Shown here piece by piece: positions 1 to 7,036 of a DNA stretch of 11,210 nucleotides (position 1 is its first letter; each line of letters opens with the position of its first letter). The stretch covers positions 1 to 11,210 of the forward strand of contig CAMWNL010000012.1 of NCBI GenBank assembly GCA_947175585.1. Reading direction: 5' to 3'. This DNA is from an uncultured Bacteroidales bacterium (lineage in GTDB: Bacteria > Bacteroidota > Bacteroidia > Bacteroidales > Muribaculaceae). The notes under the pieces were generated by a model. That model made no database searches and had not been told where the DNA came from. It was given only the letters and a program-made list of their open reading frames with translations. The position numbers and the translations under genes are program-made.

Positions 1-2062
1 GGCCCACAGTCATGCTCGAACGCTGAGCTTCAGAGTTAAAGTCGTTGAATCTCACGCCGACAGTATGAGTGACCGTTGGCTTCAAATCAGGGTTACCGAT
101 GACGATGCGGAGGGGGTCGGTCATATCGGCTACCGGCTGGAGTTGAGTCATCGAGGGCTGAGAGCTGCGACCCATATAGTCAACATTGAGCGACGAGGTC
201 TTGGATTTACGGAAGCGATAGCGCATATAGGGGGCGAAGTTCCATACCCAACGTTTGGGGATGGTCTTTCTCGAGTCTGTGAGATTAAGCGAGTGAGACA
301 TCTGAGGTACGGCTGAAATACCGACGTCGATGTTGCTTCTCTTAGAGACGTGTTTATAACCGACTCTTATGTCCTGATTCATGTAGTCGTTGCGGAAGCG
401 GTTTGTCAGCTCGTCGTTGAGAACAAGGTCAGAGCTAATAGATGGCTCACCGCTCCATCCGTCGGGGAAAAGAACAGGGTGGTCGTAGGTGAGACGGTCG
501 GTGTTGTTCCACCGGTATTGGAAGTTGTATGCGAGAGTGAGGAAGTTGCCCTTTTTAACATCGCCAAGCGGCTCGGTCCATGACACACGTGCACTCACTG
601 AGTTAGACCATGTGTGGTTGTCGGTAAAGCGGTCAGCGAGGTCTATCGAGTCGTCGAAGAGGTAAAATTTGTTCCATGAATAAGAATTACTCTTCTCGCG
701 GACATTGCTCATGCGGTAGTTAGCAAAAATTGAGAATGAACGTCCAGGTCTCGAACGGAAGTTGTGATTGAAAATGAGTCGACCCCCGACTTCAACTGAA
801 GTGCCTTTAGAGTTGTCACGGTTGATGCTTCGTGTCACTTCGCTCAGAGTCGCATTGCCGGCGCGAGTCAGAGAAGAGTCGTTGGAGTAAGACTTGTTGA
901 AGTTGACTGAAACGTTGGGCATGAATTCGAAAGTGTTCATAGAGTCGGGCTTCCATTGGATGCGGAAGTCGGCACGGACGTTGTGGCCCTTGTCGCGAGA
1001 GGCTCTTTGAGAGTTATAATAAGATGTGGAGTCTACAAACAGATACTGGAGATCAGATTTCTGCCAAGAGTCACGGTCAGTCTCAGAGTAGAGTACATTA
1101 CCACCGACGCGGAATATTTCTTCTTTGCCAACGTTGAAGTTCATGCCTAAAGCCTTGGATGAGGTTATGCCGTTGGAATTACCGAAACGGCGGAAGCGAC
1201 CGCCATTTCCGTCAGTGAAGGCCGGGTCGTTGACATTATTACCGCCTCCCATGATAGAAAACTGGTTGCCATTCCAGAAACGGTTGACAAGGAATGATCC
1301 TTTGTATCGGCTGTCAGTGCCGTAACCGGCCTCGACATTTCCTACCCAGCCATTTTCCATACCTTTCTTGACAGTCAGGTTGATGACGGTTTCTTCTTCA
1401 CCGTCATCGACGCCTGTAATGCGGGCAAGGTCACTCTTGCGGTCAACGACCTGGAGCTTGTCGATCATGTCGACAGGAAGGTTCTTAGAAGCTACTTTAG
1501 GGTCATCGGCGAAGAACTCTTTGCCATTGAGCAAGATTTTAGATACCTCTTTACCATTGGCTGTGATTTTACCTTCTGAATCGACTTCCACGCCCGGGAG
1601 ACGTTTAAGCAGGTCCTCGACAACGGCGTTGGGAGCGGTTTTATATGAGTCGGCATTGTATTCGACGGTGTCCTGCATTACTTTAATAGGTGTTTTAATA
1701 CCTACTACCGTTGTCTCCTTAAGCATTATCGAACTTTCGGTAAGGGTAATCGGCTTCAGTCTGATGTCAGAATCTGATACCTTGATATTCGAGTATTCGG
1801 GATTGTAGCCGACATAAGAAGCTTCGAGGATATATGAGCCGTTCTGCACTGAAGATAGAGTGAAACGACCGTTTTCGTTTGTTACAGAACCCTTGACCTG
1901 CACGCTGTCTTTTGGAGTGAGCAGGCGGACGGAAGCCTGAATCATAGGTTCACCGTTAGAGTCAACAAGGCGCCCCGTGATATCGTAGGCGAGCGATGAG
2001 AGTGCTCCTATAAAAAACGCGAGCAGAGTTAATGAAAAACGATTTAATGATGAATGTGTCAT
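1..2062 (-). CDS. Outer-membrane beta-barrel protein with carboxypeptidase-like regulatory domain (TonB-receptor-like), 3' end cut off
   Basis: The frame is open from an ATG at 2062 to the window edge (687 codons, no stop), so the C-terminal part of the barrel is missing; relatives commonly run to about 900-1000 residues. A signal peptide (residues 1-25, ending S-L-A) is followed at about 27-106 by a CarboxypepD_reg-like beta-sandwich (DITGRLVDSNGEPM). Residues about 117-235 form a plug-like domain with the hallmarks VVEDLLKRLPGVEVDSEGKI and LLNGKEFF. From about 237 the alternating aromatic and polar strands are typical of an outer-membrane barrel (Pfam OMP_b-brl_3 type). No SusD partner lies beside it, so a glycan-uptake role is not supported by context; an envelope or uptake role is inference. 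It has its own promoter upstream and is transcribed away from the lipoprotein gene at 2273. Confidence 0.88.
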   Translation of the reverse strand, partial: MTHSSLNRFSLTLLAFFIGALSSLAYDITGRLVDSNGEPMIQASVRLLTPKDSVQVKGSVTNENGRFTLSSVQNGSYILEASYVGYNPEYSNIKVSDSDIRLKPITLTESSIMLKETTVVGIKTPIKVMQDTVEYNADSYKTAPNAVVEDLLKRLPGVEVDSEGKITANGKEVSKILLNGKEFFADDPKVASKNLPVDMIDKLQVVDRKSDLARITGVDDGEEETVINLTVKKGMENGWVGNVEAGYGTDSRYKGSFLVNRFWNGNQFSIMGGGNNVNDPAFTDGNGGRFRRFGNSNGITSSKALGMNFNVGKEEIFRVGGNVLYSETDRDSWQKSDLQYLFVDSTSYYNSQRASRDKGHNVRADFRIQWKPDSMNTFEFMPNVSVNFNKSYSNDSSLTRAGNATLSEVTRSINRDNSKGTSVEVGGRLIFNHNFRSRPGRSFSIFANYRMSNVREKSNSYSWNKFYLFDDSIDLADRFTDNHTWSNSVSARVSWTEPLGDVKKGNFLTLAYNFQYRWNNTDRLTYDHPVLFPDGWSGEPSISSDLVLNDELTNRFRNDYMNQDIRVGYKHVSKRSNIDVGISAVPQMSHSLNLTDSRKTIPKRWVWNFAPYMRYRFRKSKTSSLNVDYMGRSSQPSMTQLQPVADMTDPLRIVIGNPDLKPTVTHTVGVRFNDFNSEAQRSSMTVG

Positions 2063-2079
2063 TTTTGCGATGAAAAATA

Positions 2080-2097
2080 TTATGGGGTTTACCATAA
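2080..2097 (-). other. Leader hairpin upstream of the outer-membrane barrel gene
   Basis: Perfect 6-bp inverted repeat (2080-2085 TTATGG with 2092-2097 CCATAA, 6-base loop), 18 bases upstream of the ATG at 2062 and downstream of the predicted promoter. On the minus strand it is followed by ATATTTTTC, so it could act as a weak attenuator or simply structure the leader. The stem is short and AT-rich; function is speculative. Confidence 0.3.
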
Positions 2098-2132
2098 ATG
2101 TGACACGAAATTAGTAAAAAGTTTAAAGGCTG

Positions 2133-2162
2133 CAAAGGTAGATATATAGTAGAATAGACAAA
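2133..2162 (-). promoter_or_regulatory. Bacteroidetes-type promoter for the outer-membrane barrel gene
   Basis: On the minus strand TTTG (2162-2159) is separated by 18 bases from TACCTTTG (2140-2133), which matches the Bacteroidetes -7 consensus TAnnTTTG exactly. The spacer is slightly shorter than the usual 19-21. The predicted transcript start near 2126 leaves a leader of about 65 bases that contains the hairpin at 2080-2097. Confidence 0.6.
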
Positions 2163-2272
2163 CACGCCTATTTTATAGACGAAAGGGTGGGGCGATAGAT
2201 TTTGTTCAATGACAAGACACTTTTTTTCCGATTAAATTGTTATAATATAAACTTACTTATCAAAGACAAAAA

Positions 2273-2707
2273 ATGCGTATGAAGATTATAAATGGTAAAC
2301 TGTTGGCATCGATACTATTGTCAGGAGCCATTGTCGGACTCAGTTCGTGTACCGGTCTTATGATGTCATCGGATTTCGGATATGATGATTACGGACCTGT
2401 CTATACAGGAGGTTATCTGCCAAATTATGGAATTGGATATAATCCTCCTTTAGGATATTATGGACCGGCATGGAACACTCCGCCTCCACCTCCACCTGCA
2501 CCGGCTCCGTCACGACCAAACGGCTCGAATAGACCTAATTATGCTCCGCCCCAACAGTCTCAACCACAACAACCGAGTCGTCCCGTACAGTCTACGGCAC
2601 CTAACGGACAGCAACGTCCAGGTAATATGGGTCAGCCGGCTCCATCGGGGAATAATCAATCCGGAGGCAATCAGTCAGGCAGTAGCGGCACTCATCGAGG
2701 CCGTTAG
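2273..2707 (+). CDS. Small proline/glutamine/asparagine-rich lipoprotein
   Basis: A 144-aa protein and the only plus-strand gene in the window. The N-terminus is a lipoprotein signal: basic MRMK, a hydrophobic stretch, then the lipobox L-S-S-C with the acylated cysteine at residue 26. The mature part begins with a Tyr/Gly-rich segment (about residues 34-67, repeated G-Y and Y-G), then a run of prolines at 70-77, then a low-complexity tail rich in Pro, Gln, Asn, Ser and Gly that ends in HRGR. No enzymatic domain is recognisable; it is probably a surface- or periplasm-anchored extended polypeptide. An in-frame ATG two codons later is an equally possible start. No clear TAnnTTTG promoter was found in the AT-rich upstream sequence. 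The stop codon overlaps that of the convergent MATE gene. Confidence 0.8.
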   Translation: MRMKIINGKLLASILLSGAIVGLSSCTGLMMSSDFGYDDYGPVYTGGYLPNYGIGYNPPLGYYGPAWNTPPPPPPAPAPSRPNGSNRPNYAPPQQSQPQQPSRPVQSTAPNGQQRPGNMGQPAPSGNNQSGGNQSGSSGTHRGR

Positions 2708-4068
2708 CGTATAAGTTTTGAGTTAATGCGTTTGAACTCAAAGTAGATCATCGCAGCCGTAACGACCGTAGCGAGTAAATCGGATCCAGGGAATGATAGC
2801 CAGACGCCTGTCAGTCCGAATTTACCCGGTAAAGTCATCAGCAAGGGAATCAGGAAAATCACCTGACGAGCGAGACTGAGGAAAATCGATTTGCCTACGC
2901 TGCCTATGCTTTGGAAGAATGTGGTGGACACAATCTGAAATCCGACGACAGCAAAGGCAAGTAAGGCATGGGTCAGACAATCGACGGTTACATCCACGAG
3001 ATATCTGTCGGAAGTAAACGCTTTCGCAATTAAAGAAGGGAAGCATAGTCCGATTAAGCTGCCTGCCGTACAGATTCCGGTCGTGACCGCGGTCGCCAGC
3101 CAGAACGTACGTTTTAATCGGTCAAGGCGACCGGCTCCGTAGTTATAGCCGATTATCGCCTGCATGCCTTGACAGATGCCAATGATAATCATAACGATAA
3201 GTGAGGTATATGTTGAGAATATACCGGCTGCACCAATAGCTGTGTCTCCGCCATATTTCAGCAATGATTTATTGATGATTACATTGATAAAACAAGACGC
3301 TGCGTTGACAAGAGCCGGAGCTGCACCAATCGAGATTATTCCGATTACAATTTTCCACTTTAGCCGATATGTGCCGGGAGTGAAATGAAGAGTTACATCG
3401 CGACGTAAGAAGTGAGCCATAACGAAAATCATAGAGCAGGTCATGGCGATATCGCTTGCGATGGCCGCACCTTTTATGCCAAGTCCAAACGTGAAGATGA
3501 ACAATGGAGCGAGGGCAAGATTAATCAAGGCTCCAAGAATCATTGTCATCATGGCTCTACGCGGATAACCCGATGCACGCATGATATTATTGAATCCGAA
3601 AGCAAGATTGGTCATCAGCAGGCCTGGAAGCATCCAAAGTATGAAGTCACGAGCGTAGGGGAGGGTGATGTCGCTGGCTCCGAATGCTCTCAGAATGGGA
3701 TCGATGTAAATACCGAAGAAGCTGATATATATAATGGCGTTGATAAGAAGGAGCACGAATGCGTTGCCTAAAACCATTGAAGCGCGGTCGAGCTCTTTCC
3801 TACCGAGAAAAATTGAAATTCTTGCGGTTGCGCCTGCACCGACCAGCACACCAAGGGCGGTGGTCAGGTTCATTACCGGGAATGTTATCGCAAGACCTGA
3901 GATGGCTTCCGCTCCGACTCCCCGACCTATAAAAATGCGGTCAACGACGTTGTAGAGCGACATTACGAGTAGACCTACAACTGTAGGAAGACTGTATTGC
4001 CATAGGAGCCTGCCTACTGAAGCGGTTCCCAATATATTAAGATTGCCTTTTACAGAATCTTCTTTCAT
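2704..4068 (-). CDS. MATE family multidrug/Na+ (or H+) antiporter
   Basis: A 454-aa inner-membrane protein with about twelve hydrophobic segments in two related halves, the expected size and layout for MATE efflux transporters. Recognisable features are the N-terminal LLWQYSLPTVVGLLVMSLYN, VVDRIFIG (about residues 41-48), VGAGATARISIFLGR (76-90), and QGMQAIIGYNYGAG (300-313), which opens the second half and resembles the MepA-like branch. The family exports cationic drugs or metabolites in exchange for Na+ or H+; the substrate cannot be told from sequence. An in-frame ATG at 4116 exists, but it lies inside the hairpin arm that terminates the preceding TPR gene, so I use the ATG at 4068 (MKEDSVKGN), which gives a typical length. 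The stop codon interlocks with that of the lipoprotein gene on the other strand. Confidence 0.92.
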   Translation of the reverse strand: MKEDSVKGNLNILGTASVGRLLWQYSLPTVVGLLVMSLYNVVDRIFIGRGVGAEAISGLAITFPVMNLTTALGVLVGAGATARISIFLGRKELDRASMVLGNAFVLLLINAIIYISFFGIYIDPILRAFGASDITLPYARDFILWMLPGLLMTNLAFGFNNIMRASGYPRRAMMTMILGALINLALAPLFIFTFGLGIKGAAIASDIAMTCSMIFVMAHFLRRDVTLHFTPGTYRLKWKIVIGIISIGAAPALVNAASCFINVIINKSLLKYGGDTAIGAAGIFSTYTSLIVMIIIGICQGMQAIIGYNYGAGRLDRLKRTFWLATAVTTGICTAGSLIGLCFPSLIAKAFTSDRYLVDVTVDCLTHALLAFAVVGFQIVSTTFFQSIGSVGKSIFLSLARQVIFLIPLLMTLPGKFGLTGVWLSFPGSDLLATVVTAAMIYFEFKRINSKLIR

Positions 4069-4083
4069 AGGATGAAGTAAATT

Positions 4084-4118
4084 AAAAATGCTTGTCAACT
4101 TAGTGCTGACAAGCATTT
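4084..4118 (-). terminator. Rho-independent terminator after the TPR gene
   Basis: Perfect 12-bp inverted repeat: 4107-4118 (TGACAAGCATTT) pairs with 4086-4097 (AAATGCTTGTCA) around a 9-base loop. On the minus strand the second arm runs straight into a T-run (TTTTT, 4088-4084). It lies 32 bases after the TPR stop codon and only 15 bases before the MATE start at 4068, so termination or read-through here probably sets MATE expression. Confidence 0.8.
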
Positions 4119-4149
4119 AAATATGGGATATTAAACGAGTGCGCGTTAA

Positions 4150-4800
4150 TTACTGAGCAGCAGAAGCTTTAGCGCGTTCGTAGTATTTGCGTATGTCGAG
4201 ATTTGCAGCCTGTCCGTAGGTGGGATAATAGTTGAGGATTTTTTCGTAGGCTTTGGCTTCAGCAGCAAAGTTTTTCTGTTCGCGATAAACGTTTGCTTCC
4301 TTGATTAATATGATAGGAGTCAACTGAGAGTTGTTGTCAGCTTCGCTGATGGCTTTATCATAGGCGCTGAGAGCTGCATCATAATTCTTGAGGTTAACGT
4401 AGCAGTCGCCTTTGAGAGTCTGGATGCCTGCGGCAACGATTTCGTCAGAAGCTGAGGCATCGTTAAGATACTTAACGGCTTCTTCATAGTTGCCACCTTG
4501 ATAAAGGCGAATCGCAGCTTCGATTTTTGCGCGGTCACCGCTCTTTGTGCCATGAGTGGCGGCTTCCTTATAGAGGTTAAGAGCGATAGAATCGTTCTGT
4601 TCAACATCAGCGAGGGCAATAGCTTGATCAGCTTTTGCAACCTGAGACTGGCGCACGAGAAACCAGACGAGAACAATTACGAGGACGGCGGCTACTGCAA
4701 TGAAAAGAGCTGTAAGCTGTTTGCGGTATTTTTTTGTTTTTGCTACGAAGTCTGCTTCTTCTTCGATAACAGGCTGAACGTTTGGGTTGTTATTTTCCAT
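4150..4800 (-). CDS. Membrane-anchored tetratricopeptide repeat protein
   Basis: A 216-aa protein with an acidic cytoplasmic N-terminus, a basic KTKKYRKQ stretch (21-28), one transmembrane helix at about 29-49, and an alpha-helical remainder with TPR-like motifs. The clearest are at about 94-126 (YQGGNYEEAVKYL), 129-152 (GDCYVNLKNYDAALSAYDKA) and 166-193 (EANVYREQKNFAAEAKAYEK). The topology, with a short inner tail and TPRs on the far side of the membrane, resembles YfgM-type proteins that hold envelope chaperones or assembly factors, but homology to YfgM is not shown here. It has its own predicted promoter and leader hairpin, and ends at the terminator at 4084-4118, so it is probably a monocistronic unit. 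The specific partner is unknown. Confidence 0.88.
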   Translation of the reverse strand: MENNNPNVQPVIEEEADFVAKTKKYRKQLTALFIAVAAVLVIVLVWFLVRQSQVAKADQAIALADVEQNDSIALNLYKEAATHGTKSGDRAKIEAAIRLYQGGNYEEAVKYLNDASASDEIVAAGIQTLKGDCYVNLKNYDAALSAYDKAISEADNNSQLTPIILIKEANVYREQKNFAAEAKAYEKILNYYPTYGQAANLDIRKYYERAKASAAQ

Positions 4801-4840
4801 TGAATTATGTTGATTTCGTTTTTATTCCGAGAAAAATGCG

Positions 4841-4858
4841 ACGACAAAATTATGTCGT
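4841..4858 (-). other. Near-palindromic 18-bp element in the TPR gene leader
   Basis: Arms ACGACA (4841-4846) and TGTCGT (4853-4858) flank AAATTA; the full 18 bases are palindromic except for one central pair. It lies just downstream of the predicted transcript start and about 40 bases before the TPR ATG. It could be an operator or an RNA hairpin; on the minus strand it is followed by CGCATTTTTC. Function is unproven. Confidence 0.3.
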
Positions 4859-4871
4859 AGCTTTCGAACTG

Positions 4872-4903
4872 CAAAAATAGTGTTTATCTCTCAGAAATAA
4901 AAA
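4872..4903 (-). promoter_or_regulatory. Bacteroidetes-type promoter for the TPR gene
   Basis: On the minus strand TATTTTTG (4879-4872) matches the TAnnTTTG -7 box exactly. At a 20-base spacing the -33 tetramer is TTTT (4903-4900), three of four matches to TTTG. It lies in the 132-base gap between the yciH stop and the TPR start, consistent with a separate transcription unit. Confidence 0.5.
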
Positions 4904-4932
4904 TTTTTTTGGATGCTTTGTCTTATAAATCT

Positions 4933-5280
4933 TTATTTTATTTTGAATCCGCGGTCAGAAAGGAGCTTCTTACACTCGGCGACACGGTCGCCTTGAATAA
5001 GAATCTCACCTCCGCGAGCGGACCCGCCGCATCCGAGAGCACGTTTGATTTCGGCCGCGAGTTCTTTGATGTCTTCTTCCGGAATCGTAAAACCAAATAA
5101 GATTGTCGCCGTCTTGCCGGCGCGTCCTTTGCGTTCGAGCGATATATGAACCGGCGAAGTCTGTGATGGCTCCAAGACTGCATCAGTATCGGCGTTAGCG
5201 TCGGCAGTCCCGTCGGCATCATTGTTGGGAAAAGTGTCTGCGAGACTGCCAAGGGCGTCGCGCCAATCTTGTTGGAACAT
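4933..5280 (-). CDS. yciH: SUI1/eIF1-family translation factor-like protein (YciH)
   Basis: A 115-aa protein whose C-terminal part (about 44-114) is a SUI1 fold: SLERKGRAGKTATILFGF, then LAAEIKRALGCGGSARGGEI, then IQGDR and a terminal GFKIK. The GCGGS...GxIxIQGD pattern is characteristic of bacterial YciH and eukaryotic/archaeal eIF1. eIF1 controls start-codon fidelity; E. coli YciH has been proposed to influence initiation fidelity or act under stress, and the role in Bacteroidales is not established to my knowledge. The N-terminal 43 residues are extra: a short helical MFQQDWRDALGSLAD segment and an Asp/Ala/Thr-rich linker (19-35). The gene follows the 83-aa membrane protein by 12 bases, probably in one operon with ribH. 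The ATG at 5280 is the only sensible start. Confidence 0.88.
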   Translation of the reverse strand: MFQQDWRDALGSLADTFPNNDADGTADANADTDAVLEPSQTSPVHISLERKGRAGKTATILFGFTIPEEDIKELAAEIKRALGCGGSARGGEILIQGDRVAECKKLLSDRGFKIK

Positions 5281-5292
5281 GTTTTGATATAT

Positions 5293-5544
5293 TTAATTTC
5301 CTTCGGTTATGACTTGATCAAGAGACTCATGAGAAGCGTTTTCCCAAGATTCTTCTGCTTGAGAACCGGGATTGGCAGGTTCATAGATGTCTTCGACGTT
5401 GTCTCCGGCAGGAGTGTCGACATGAGTGCGGCTGTCAAACCAACCGATATAGTAGATTACTGCAACTGCTATAGCTGCAACAATAAAGCCGATAAGAATG
5501 AGGCGGCCAAGACCTTTCTGATTTGAATTGTTAGAACTTGCCAT
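5293..5544 (-). CDS. Small single-pass membrane protein of unknown function
   Basis: An 83-aa protein with a short polar N-terminus (MASSNNSNQKGLGR), one strongly hydrophobic helix at about 14-33 (Ile/Val/Ala-rich, ending YYIGWF) and an acidic tail (about twelve Asp/Glu in residues 36-83 against very few basic residues). The basic residues before the helix suggest an N-inside orientation with the acidic tail in the periplasm. I recognise no domain. It lies 21 bases after ribH and 12 bases before yciH, with codon use like its neighbours, which supports it as a real gene co-transcribed with them. It offers no clue to why ribH and yciH sit together. Confidence 0.72.
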   Translation of the reverse strand: MASSNNSNQKGLGRLILIGFIVAAIAVAVIYYIGWFDSRTHVDTPAGDNVEDIYEPANPGSQAEESWENASHESLDQVITEGN

Positions 5545-5565
5545 AATGTTATATATTGAATTTGG

Positions 5566-6057
5566 TTATAAGTTTTTGACTTCTTGAGCAAACGCATACA
5601 TTTTAATGGCAGCTTCAGCAGCTTCGGAGCCTTTATTGCCAAGGCAACCTCCTGCGCGGTCAAGTGCATCCTGCTCCGTGTCGACAGTGAGAACTCCAAA
5701 TATGACAGGCACGTCGCAGTCAGCATTAAGCGATGTCACGCCCTGAGTAACACTCTGACAGACATAATCAAAGTGAGGAGTGCCGCCACGGATGACACAA
5801 CCAAATACTATTACTGCATCAAACGCAGAGCTTTCAATCAGTTGTGATGCGCCAAATGTCAACTCAACAGCACCCGGCACGTGAAAAACTTTTATCTGAT
5901 CTTCATCAAAACCTTCGCGACTGAATGTGTCGAGAGCTCCTTTGAGCAGAGCCGAGGTGATGTGGCCGTTCCATTCAGCTACGACAATGCCAACGGTCAT
6001 GCCGTCGACTTTCGGGAGGACTCCAGAAGGAGCGCTATTTTTATTTGCGGTTGCCAT
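5566..6057 (-). CDS. ribH: 6,7-dimethyl-8-ribityllumazine synthase
   Basis: A 163-aa protein of typical length for lumazine synthase, which condenses 5-amino-6-ribitylamino-uracil with 3,4-dihydroxy-2-butanone 4-phosphate in the penultimate step of riboflavin synthesis, in the cytoplasm as pentamers or icosahedral capsids. Active-site features are all visible: AEWN (27-30, the aromatic W29 stacking on the pyrimidine), PGAVEL (61-66), GCVIRGGTPHFDYVC (86-100) with catalytic H95, F120 in the FGVLT segment, and R134/K142 in DRAGG...GNKGSEAA, which bind phosphate. The first 15 or so residues are a flexible extension. No other rib gene is present in the window. It starts 65 bases after the PfkB-like gene, so it may be the last part of the queF operon or have its own weak promoter; I found no exact -7 box in the gap. 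Confidence 0.96.
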   Translation of the reverse strand: MATANKNSAPSGVLPKVDGMTVGIVVAEWNGHITSALLKGALDTFSREGFDEDQIKVFHVPGAVELTFGASQLIESSAFDAVIVFGCVIRGGTPHFDYVCQSVTQGVTSLNADCDVPVIFGVLTVDTEQDALDRAGGCLGNKGSEAAEAAIKMYAFAQEVKNL

Positions 6058-6122
6058 TATTGTAGTTTGCTTTTAGATATATAACAATTATGCAAGTTAA
6101 AGAGTTGTATTTTAAGAAATGG

Positions 6123-7028
6123 CTAATGAAGTTTCTGCCAATCTGCGGTTAGGTTTTTTGCAGCGTTGTTGGCTGTAAGAGCTGCTTTAGATAGTACGGC
6201 TCTGCGGAAGTCTTCGTCGGGAGATTCGAGGTGAGTCGCCGAATCCGGATCACAGTAAAGGGCGTCGACAGTTCCGGCAACAGCCCCGGCGTTCCACATC
6301 ATTGAAGTGCAGATCTCCTCCGTGATTTCGACAGAAGTGACGTCTTTACCGCTATAGTAGTTGATACGGCGCTCTGCGGTATCAATGTTAATCAACGACC
6401 GGCAATAGAAGTTGATGTGGTCGTGGTAGCATCGATTTCCATCGGAGGCACCGAAAATTGTTTCGAGGTCGTTGTTGCGGACTATGACGAGTGATGCGTA
6501 TTCGAGATTTTCGAGTATGGCCGGCATCACGCGAGTAATACGAGGTTCCTGTTGAGGGAGGAATCCCGGAAGATATACAAGGATTGCTTTGCGTTCGGCT
6601 GCGTGGGACAGTAACTGTGACATGCGAGGACGCATGCGAGGATCGAGAGCGTAGAAACCTCCATAAATTATGATGTCATTTTCATCAATGCGAGGCCACA
6701 CGACATCAAAACATTCATCAGGATACTGTTCGTAGCGAGTTATGTTGACTATACCGTTTTGATCGGTATTATATATAATAATAGGCGAAAGCCCTTCCGT
6801 GAAACGGTCAACCGATGATGTCTCGACACCGGACTGAGAAACGAAGTCGAAAATTATGTCGCCTACCGAGCCTTTTGCGAGTTCGCTTACAAGATGAACA
6901 GGTAATCCCTGACGGGCGAGTATCGCTGCTGCATTTACAATGCGACCTCCCGGCATAGAACCTACAGGCTGAGAATTGCGGAACACTATGTCAAGAGCGC
7001 ACTCTCCGATGCAGAATATCTTTTTCAT
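6123..7028 (-). CDS. PfkB/ribokinase-fold protein with degenerate active site (possible pseudokinase)
   Basis: A 301-aa protein with the PfkB sugar-kinase fold. The N-terminal half is conventional: GECALD with D13 at the usual sugar-contact position and the PGGRIVNAAAILARQG signature (26-41). The C-terminal catalytic signature, normally D-T-x-G-A-G-D-x-F-x-A-G, aligns to 241-252 and reads T-S-M-M-W-N-A-G-A-V-A-G: the GAG anion hole is M-W-N and the catalytic base Asp is A247. The central D-P-N-x-R motif is also altered (LPGFL, 153-157). Only the trailing A-G and the following helix are kept. By family rules it should be a poor or inactive kinase; substrate binding or a regulatory role remains possible. 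It follows the arabinose-5-phosphate isomerase gene by 8 bases, so the two are surely co-transcribed. The reading frame is intact throughout, which argues against a decaying pseudogene. Confidence 0.85.
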   Translation of the reverse strand: MKKIFCIGECALDIVFRNSQPVGSMPGGRIVNAAAILARQGLPVHLVSELAKGSVGDIIFDFVSQSGVETSSVDRFTEGLSPIIIYNTDQNGIVNITRYEQYPDECFDVVWPRIDENDIIIYGGFYALDPRMRPRMSQLLSHAAERKAILVYLPGFLPQQEPRITRVMPAILENLEYASLVIVRNNDLETIFGASDGNRCYHDHINFYCRSLINIDTAERRINYYSGKDVTSVEITEEICTSMMWNAGAVAGTVDALYCDPDSATHLESPDEDFRRAVLSKAALTANNAAKNLTADWQKLH

Positions 7029-7036
7029 CAGTGTTA

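Noticed and set aside
1368..1808. A 146-codon plus-strand open frame
   Set aside because: It lies wholly antisense to the outer-membrane barrel gene, has a Ser/Thr/Leu-rich composition typical of a reverse-strand shadow, and shows no domain.
2460..2714. An 84-codon second plus-strand frame overlapping the lipoprotein
   Set aside because: It arises from the low-complexity Pro/Gln-coding DNA read one frame off; His/Leu/Arg repeats are the expected artefact.
3412..3771. A 119-codon plus-strand open frame inside the MATE gene
   Set aside because: It is antisense to a clear transporter gene and its polar, charged composition mirrors the hydrophobic codons opposite.
4069..4116. N-terminal extension of the MATE protein from ATG 4116
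   Set aside because: This ATG is in the arm of a perfect 12-bp terminator hairpin and the extra 16 residues are not needed for the family length.
6058..6122. Separate promoter for ribH
   Set aside because: TAACTTGC resembles TAnnTTTG but has two mismatches at fixed positions and no properly spaced TTTG, so it is not called.
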